The notes under the pieces were generated by a model that searched no databases, was not told the DNA's origin, and worked only from the letters and a program-made list of their open reading frames with translations. Shown here piece after piece: positions 4,055-6,998 of a stretch of DNA of 6,998 nt. Numbering within the stretch: position 1 is the first letter of the stretch; each line of letters begins with the position of its first letter. The stretch is from assembly GCA_002168195.1 (NCBI GenBank), contig NHBP01000028.1, positions 92,556 to 99,553 of the forward strand, written 5' to 3'. This stretch comes from Planctomycetaceae bacterium TMED10 (lineage in GTDB: Bacteria; Planctomycetota; Planctomycetia; Pirellulales; UBA7805). Made by a program: the position numbers and the translations under genes.

Positions 4055-6998
4055 ATGAACCTCCTGCGTCTTGCCTTGTCTGGTTGGAAATTGAATCGAT
4101 CGACCCATATCGCTTTACTTTTGGCCGTGGCGACCACCACCACGGTACTCACCGGCGCACTGCTCGTGGGAGATTCAGTCACCGGTAGCCTGCGCGATTT
4201 AATTCTTGGGCGTCTCGGTCGAGTCGATCAAATGGTTCTCACGGATGTTTTCTTCGGAGAAAACTTGAGTGCGCAGCTACAGAGCCGAGCTGATTTTAAG
4301 CAAAATGGCATGCTTGCGGAGTCAGTCATTCTCGCCCGTGGATCACTTAAGAACCCCGGTCAAGAGCGGATCGTTTCCGATGTAACCGTTTTCGGTTGCG
4401 ATGACTCTTTCTGGCAATTGGGTGAAGGCGGCCCCGTTGTTCCGCCCCAGGCAGGCGAAATTGTTCTTACCGATCGTCTCGCATCGAAAGCTTATTTGGA
4501 CGCCCGCGTGGGTGATCGGGTGATTGTGCAGTTGGGGCAACCACAATTGATTCCCGGAGAAAGTCCATTGGGTCGAAAAACGGAAACGGTAAGACGTCGG
4601 GCCTGGAATGTGGTAGGCGTTGTGTCTGCGGATGGCATCGGAGGTTTTTCCTTAAGCCCGAGTCAGCAGCGTCCGCTCAATGCCTTTGTGGGGCGTACTG
4701 AACTTGCAGAAATGCTTGACCAGCATGGCAAAGTGAATTTGTTATTGATCGGACGCGAACAAAGAGATTCCGATTCGTCCTTCTCAGTAAATACAGTTTT
4801 ACTTTCACCACAGTTAAAAGATTATGGGCTTGAGTTGCAGTCGATCACAAAAAAGTCTGAAGATAGCGATGGATACACCGATTTAACCGCAGAGCGAATG
4901 ATGTTGCCACGAGACATACAGGTCGTGGCAGAAAAAGTTTGGACAGAAAAAGACAAACCGCAAGCTGCGTTAACTTATCTTGCAAACTGGATAAAAGCCG
5001 GGTCGCGAAGTATTCCCTATTCAACCGTGACTGCCATTGATTCGATTGAAGCGATTGGGCCACTCCTGTTGCCCGATGGTCGTCCTCTGCTGCTAGCGGA
5101 TGATGAAATTGTGCTCAATAGCTGGGCCGCTAAGGAGCTTGACGCCCAACCGGGAGATCAGGTTGAAATTACTTATTTTGATCCCGAAACGACGCACGGG
5201 CAGGTCGAGGAGCGGACCGCAGAATTTCGCCTGCACTCGATCGTTTCACTCTACGATGCCGAAAAAAATCCCACTCTGGTTAATGATCGTAACCTAACTC
5301 CGGAACTTGCTGGAGTTACCGACCAAGAGTCGATCGACGCGTGGGATCCGCCTTTTCCATTCGATGCGACAAGGGTTCGCGACCAAGATGAATCTTACTG
5401 GGATCATTATCGGGCAACCCCCAAGGCTTTTATTTCAAGGCAACGTGGAGACGCGCTTTGGGGAAGTCGCTTCGGTAATCTGACGTCACTGCGCGTCCCG
5501 AGATCAAAGGCTGAAACACCGGATGCCGCGCAGTTGCGCTTGCAGAGTCGATTGGAAGAAGAATTGAACCGTTCTGAGAGGTTCGCATTTCGCGATCTGC
5601 GGAAGGAGTTGCTCGGAGCTGCGGGTGGAACCACGCCCTTTGGTTTGTTGTTCTTGTGTTTCAGTCTATTTTTAATCGTTTCTTCCCTGGCACTTCTTAC
5701 GTTATTGTTTCGCCTTGACGTGGATCAGCGGGCGACTGAATGGAGTTTGTTTTCTGCGATCGGATTTACCCGCGCGCGAATATTACGCTTGCTCTTCCTG
5801 CAGACATTTTTTTTAGTTGGGGCAGGGGGGATGATTGGACTCGCTTGCGGAATTATTTATGCAGCAATCATGGTGTTCGGCTTACAGACATGGTGGGTGC
5901 AGGCGGTAACGACTCCCTTTGTTCACTTGCATTTATCTTTCGGAAGTATCGTGAGCGGTTATGTGGCTAGCGGGGTTGTTTGTTTTCTCGCAATCTTATG
6001 GTCTTTTCGGTTGCAGCGAAGAGCGACGTTGCAGTGGAGGCTTTATTCGAATTCAGAGATGCATTCATCGCTTACGTCATCACAGCATCTTTCCTGGTGG
6101 TGTGCGTTTTTCTTTTTGCTTACCTCGGTGTTTGTTGTTCTGGCTATTTTTGGCCCACCGTTTTTACGAACCGGCCTTTTTTTCGGGGCAGGGAGTTCAG
6201 CACTGCTCACTGGAATTACTTTCCTCGGTGGTTTACTTCATCGGATTGGTGCAGATCGTCAAAATCAAGGGATGCGCAGTCTCTATCGATTAGTCGGCGT
6301 TAGTTTAAGTAGACAGCCACAGCGGAGTTTATTGACAATCGGTCTAGTCGGTGCTGCGACCTTTATGATTGTGGCCGTCAGTGCCTTTCGCCTTGAACAA
6401 AGAAACCAAGGACAGTTCAACCTGATTGCAGAAAGCGTATTGCCTCTCTACTTCGACTTAGGAACCGTTGCAGGTCGAGAAGAATATGGTTTAACGGATA
6501 GAACAGAGGGTTCACTGGAAAATACAACGTTTGTTTCTCTCCGTGCGCATGGGGGCGATGATGCGAGTTGTCTCAATCTCTATCGAGCGAGACAACCTAA
6601 ATTACTCGGCGTTCCCCTTGAAATGCCCTCAGAATTTTTTGTGGAAGATCTTGGAGACAAATCGTGGAATATTTTAGGCGACGATTTAGGAGATGATGAA
6701 TCGGGAACGCGGATTGTCCCTGTGGTCCTTGATCAGAATACGGCCAGATACGGATTGGGACTTTACGGTGGTGTGGGTGAGCAATTTGAAGTGAAAGAGC
6801 AAGATCGTAAAACGACATTCCAAGTCGTTGCTCTTTTGAAAAATAGTTTTTTTCAAGGTGCGCTGCTATTGGGCGAAGACGAATTACTGCGTTTATACCC
6901 GGAAACAGAGGGCTATCAATATTTTTTAATCGATGCTTCCGAGGCGGCCTTGCCGGAGACCGCGACAATGCTCGAAGATCAACTTGCTGATTTCGGTT
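4055..6998 (+). CDS. Large FtsX/MacB-like ABC transporter permease (3' end outside window)
   Basis: One frame runs from ATG 4055 to the last base without a stop: 981 codons and continuing. It is the permease of an FtsX-type (type VII) ABC transporter; no ATPase gene lies in the window. The start MNLLRLALSGWKLNRS is typical of the family. TM1 is about 19-38 and runs into GALLVGDSVTGSLRDL. A roughly 490-residue extracytoplasmic region follows, then TM2 (529-552), TM3 (582-608) and TM4 (630-651), with the FtsX coupling block EWSLFSAIGFTRARILRL (562-579) between TM2 and TM3. TM5 (681-699) and TM6 (707-728) link to a second unit that opens with LSRQPQRSLLTIG and TM7 (758-778), then a second outer domain containing GGDDASCLNLYRARQPKLLG. 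The layout predicts about ten helices, with three more beyond the window. The outer regions carry three MacB-like blocks (from residues 135, 351 and 887). MacB/LolCDE relatives move lipoproteins, peptides or drugs by mechanotransmission; the substrate here is unknown. Confidence 0.9.
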   Translation, partial: MNLLRLALSGWKLNRSTHIALLLAVATTTTVLTGALLVGDSVTGSLRDLILGRLGRVDQMVLTDVFFGENLSAQLQSRADFKQNGMLAESVILARGSLKNPGQERIVSDVTVFGCDDSFWQLGEGGPVVPPQAGEIVLTDRLASKAYLDARVGDRVIVQLGQPQLIPGESPLGRKTETVRRRAWNVVGVVSADGIGGFSLSPSQQRPLNAFVGRTELAEMLDQHGKVNLLLIGREQRDSDSSFSVNTVLLSPQLKDYGLELQSITKKSEDSDGYTDLTAERMMLPRDIQVVAEKVWTEKDKPQAALTYLANWIKAGSRSIPYSTVTAIDSIEAIGPLLLPDGRPLLLADDEIVLNSWAAKELDAQPGDQVEITYFDPETTHGQVEERTAEFRLHSIVSLYDAEKNPTLVNDRNLTPELAGVTDQESIDAWDPPFPFDATRVRDQDESYWDHYRATPKAFISRQRGDALWGSRFGNLTSLRVPRSKAETPDAAQLRLQSRLEEELNRSERFAFRDLRKELLGAAGGTTPFGLLFLCFSLFLIVSSLALLTLLFRLDVDQRATEWSLFSAIGFTRARILRLLFLQTFFLVGAGGMIGLACGIIYAAIMVFGLQTWWVQAVTTPFVHLHLSFGSIVSGYVASGVVCFLAILWSFRLQRRATLQWRLYSNSEMHSSLTSSQHLSWWCAFFFLLTSVFVVLAIFGPPFLRTGLFFGAGSSALLTGITFLGGLLHRIGADRQNQGMRSLYRLVGVSLSRQPQRSLLTIGLVGAATFMIVAVSAFRLEQRNQGQFNLIAESVLPLYFDLGTVAGREEYGLTDRTEGSLENTTFVSLRAHGGDDASCLNLYRARQPKLLGVPLEMPSEFFVEDLGDKSWNILGDDLGDDESGTRIVPVVLDQNTARYGLGLYGGVGEQFEVKEQDRKTTFQVVALLKNSFFQGALLLGEDELLRLYPETEGYQYFLIDASEAALPETATMLEDQLADFG

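Noticed and set aside
5740..6303. Overlapping plus-strand frames at 5740-5970, 5961-6293 and 5980-6303
   Set aside because: They are out-of-frame readings of the hydrophobic permease segment. The real frame (from 4055) gives clean membrane helices and the FtsX coupling block.
6597..6968. Minus-strand open frame of 123 codons
   Set aside because: It is antisense to the permease frame, which stays open through the entire stretch and matches the second outer domain. The minus-strand product resembles no protein I know.

Overview
The window reads as ordinary chromosomal sequence of a free-living Gram-negative-type bacterium, most likely a member of the Planctomycetota (Pirellulaceae-like). I infer this from the lipoprotein at 123-1232, which resembles a family I know mainly from planctomycetes, and from the very large FtsX-type permease with the 'ALLVGDSVTGSLRD' signature after its first membrane helix, a form common in planctomycetes and their relatives. 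No tRNA, rRNA, CRISPR array, insertion sequence, phage gene or integration site was seen.

Layout, left to right: (1) the last 41 codons of an unrecognised plus-strand gene (1-126), whose stop overlaps by 4 bp the stop of (2) a minus-strand 369-residue lipoprotein of unknown function (123-1232). (3) A 254-bp divergent intergenic region with two small inverted repeats and a good sigma70-like promoter facing right. (4) A plus-strand YugP-type membrane zinc metallopeptidase (1487-2155). (5) After a 33-bp convergent gap, a minus-strand periplasmic gamma-glutamyltransferase (2189-3874) with the full set of catalytic residues. (6) A 180-bp divergent intergenic region holding a perfect 12-bp palindrome. 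(7) A plus-strand FtsX/MacB-like ABC transporter permease, open from 4055 to the end of the window (981 codons and continuing). It covers 42% of the window.

No neighbouring genes form an obvious operon: orientations alternate (+ - + - +), and each complete gene stands alone between convergent or divergent partners. The common theme is the cell envelope: a secreted lipoprotein, a membrane peptidase, a periplasmic enzyme of glutathione breakdown and an envelope transporter. That does not show that they act together. I see no convincing new multi-gene system. The most unusual points are the triplicated MacB-like signature in the giant permease, the conserved-looking Cys/His motifs of the uncharacterised lipoprotein, the 12-bp palindrome before the permease, and two 8-base homopolymers inside the gamma-glutamyltransferase gene.
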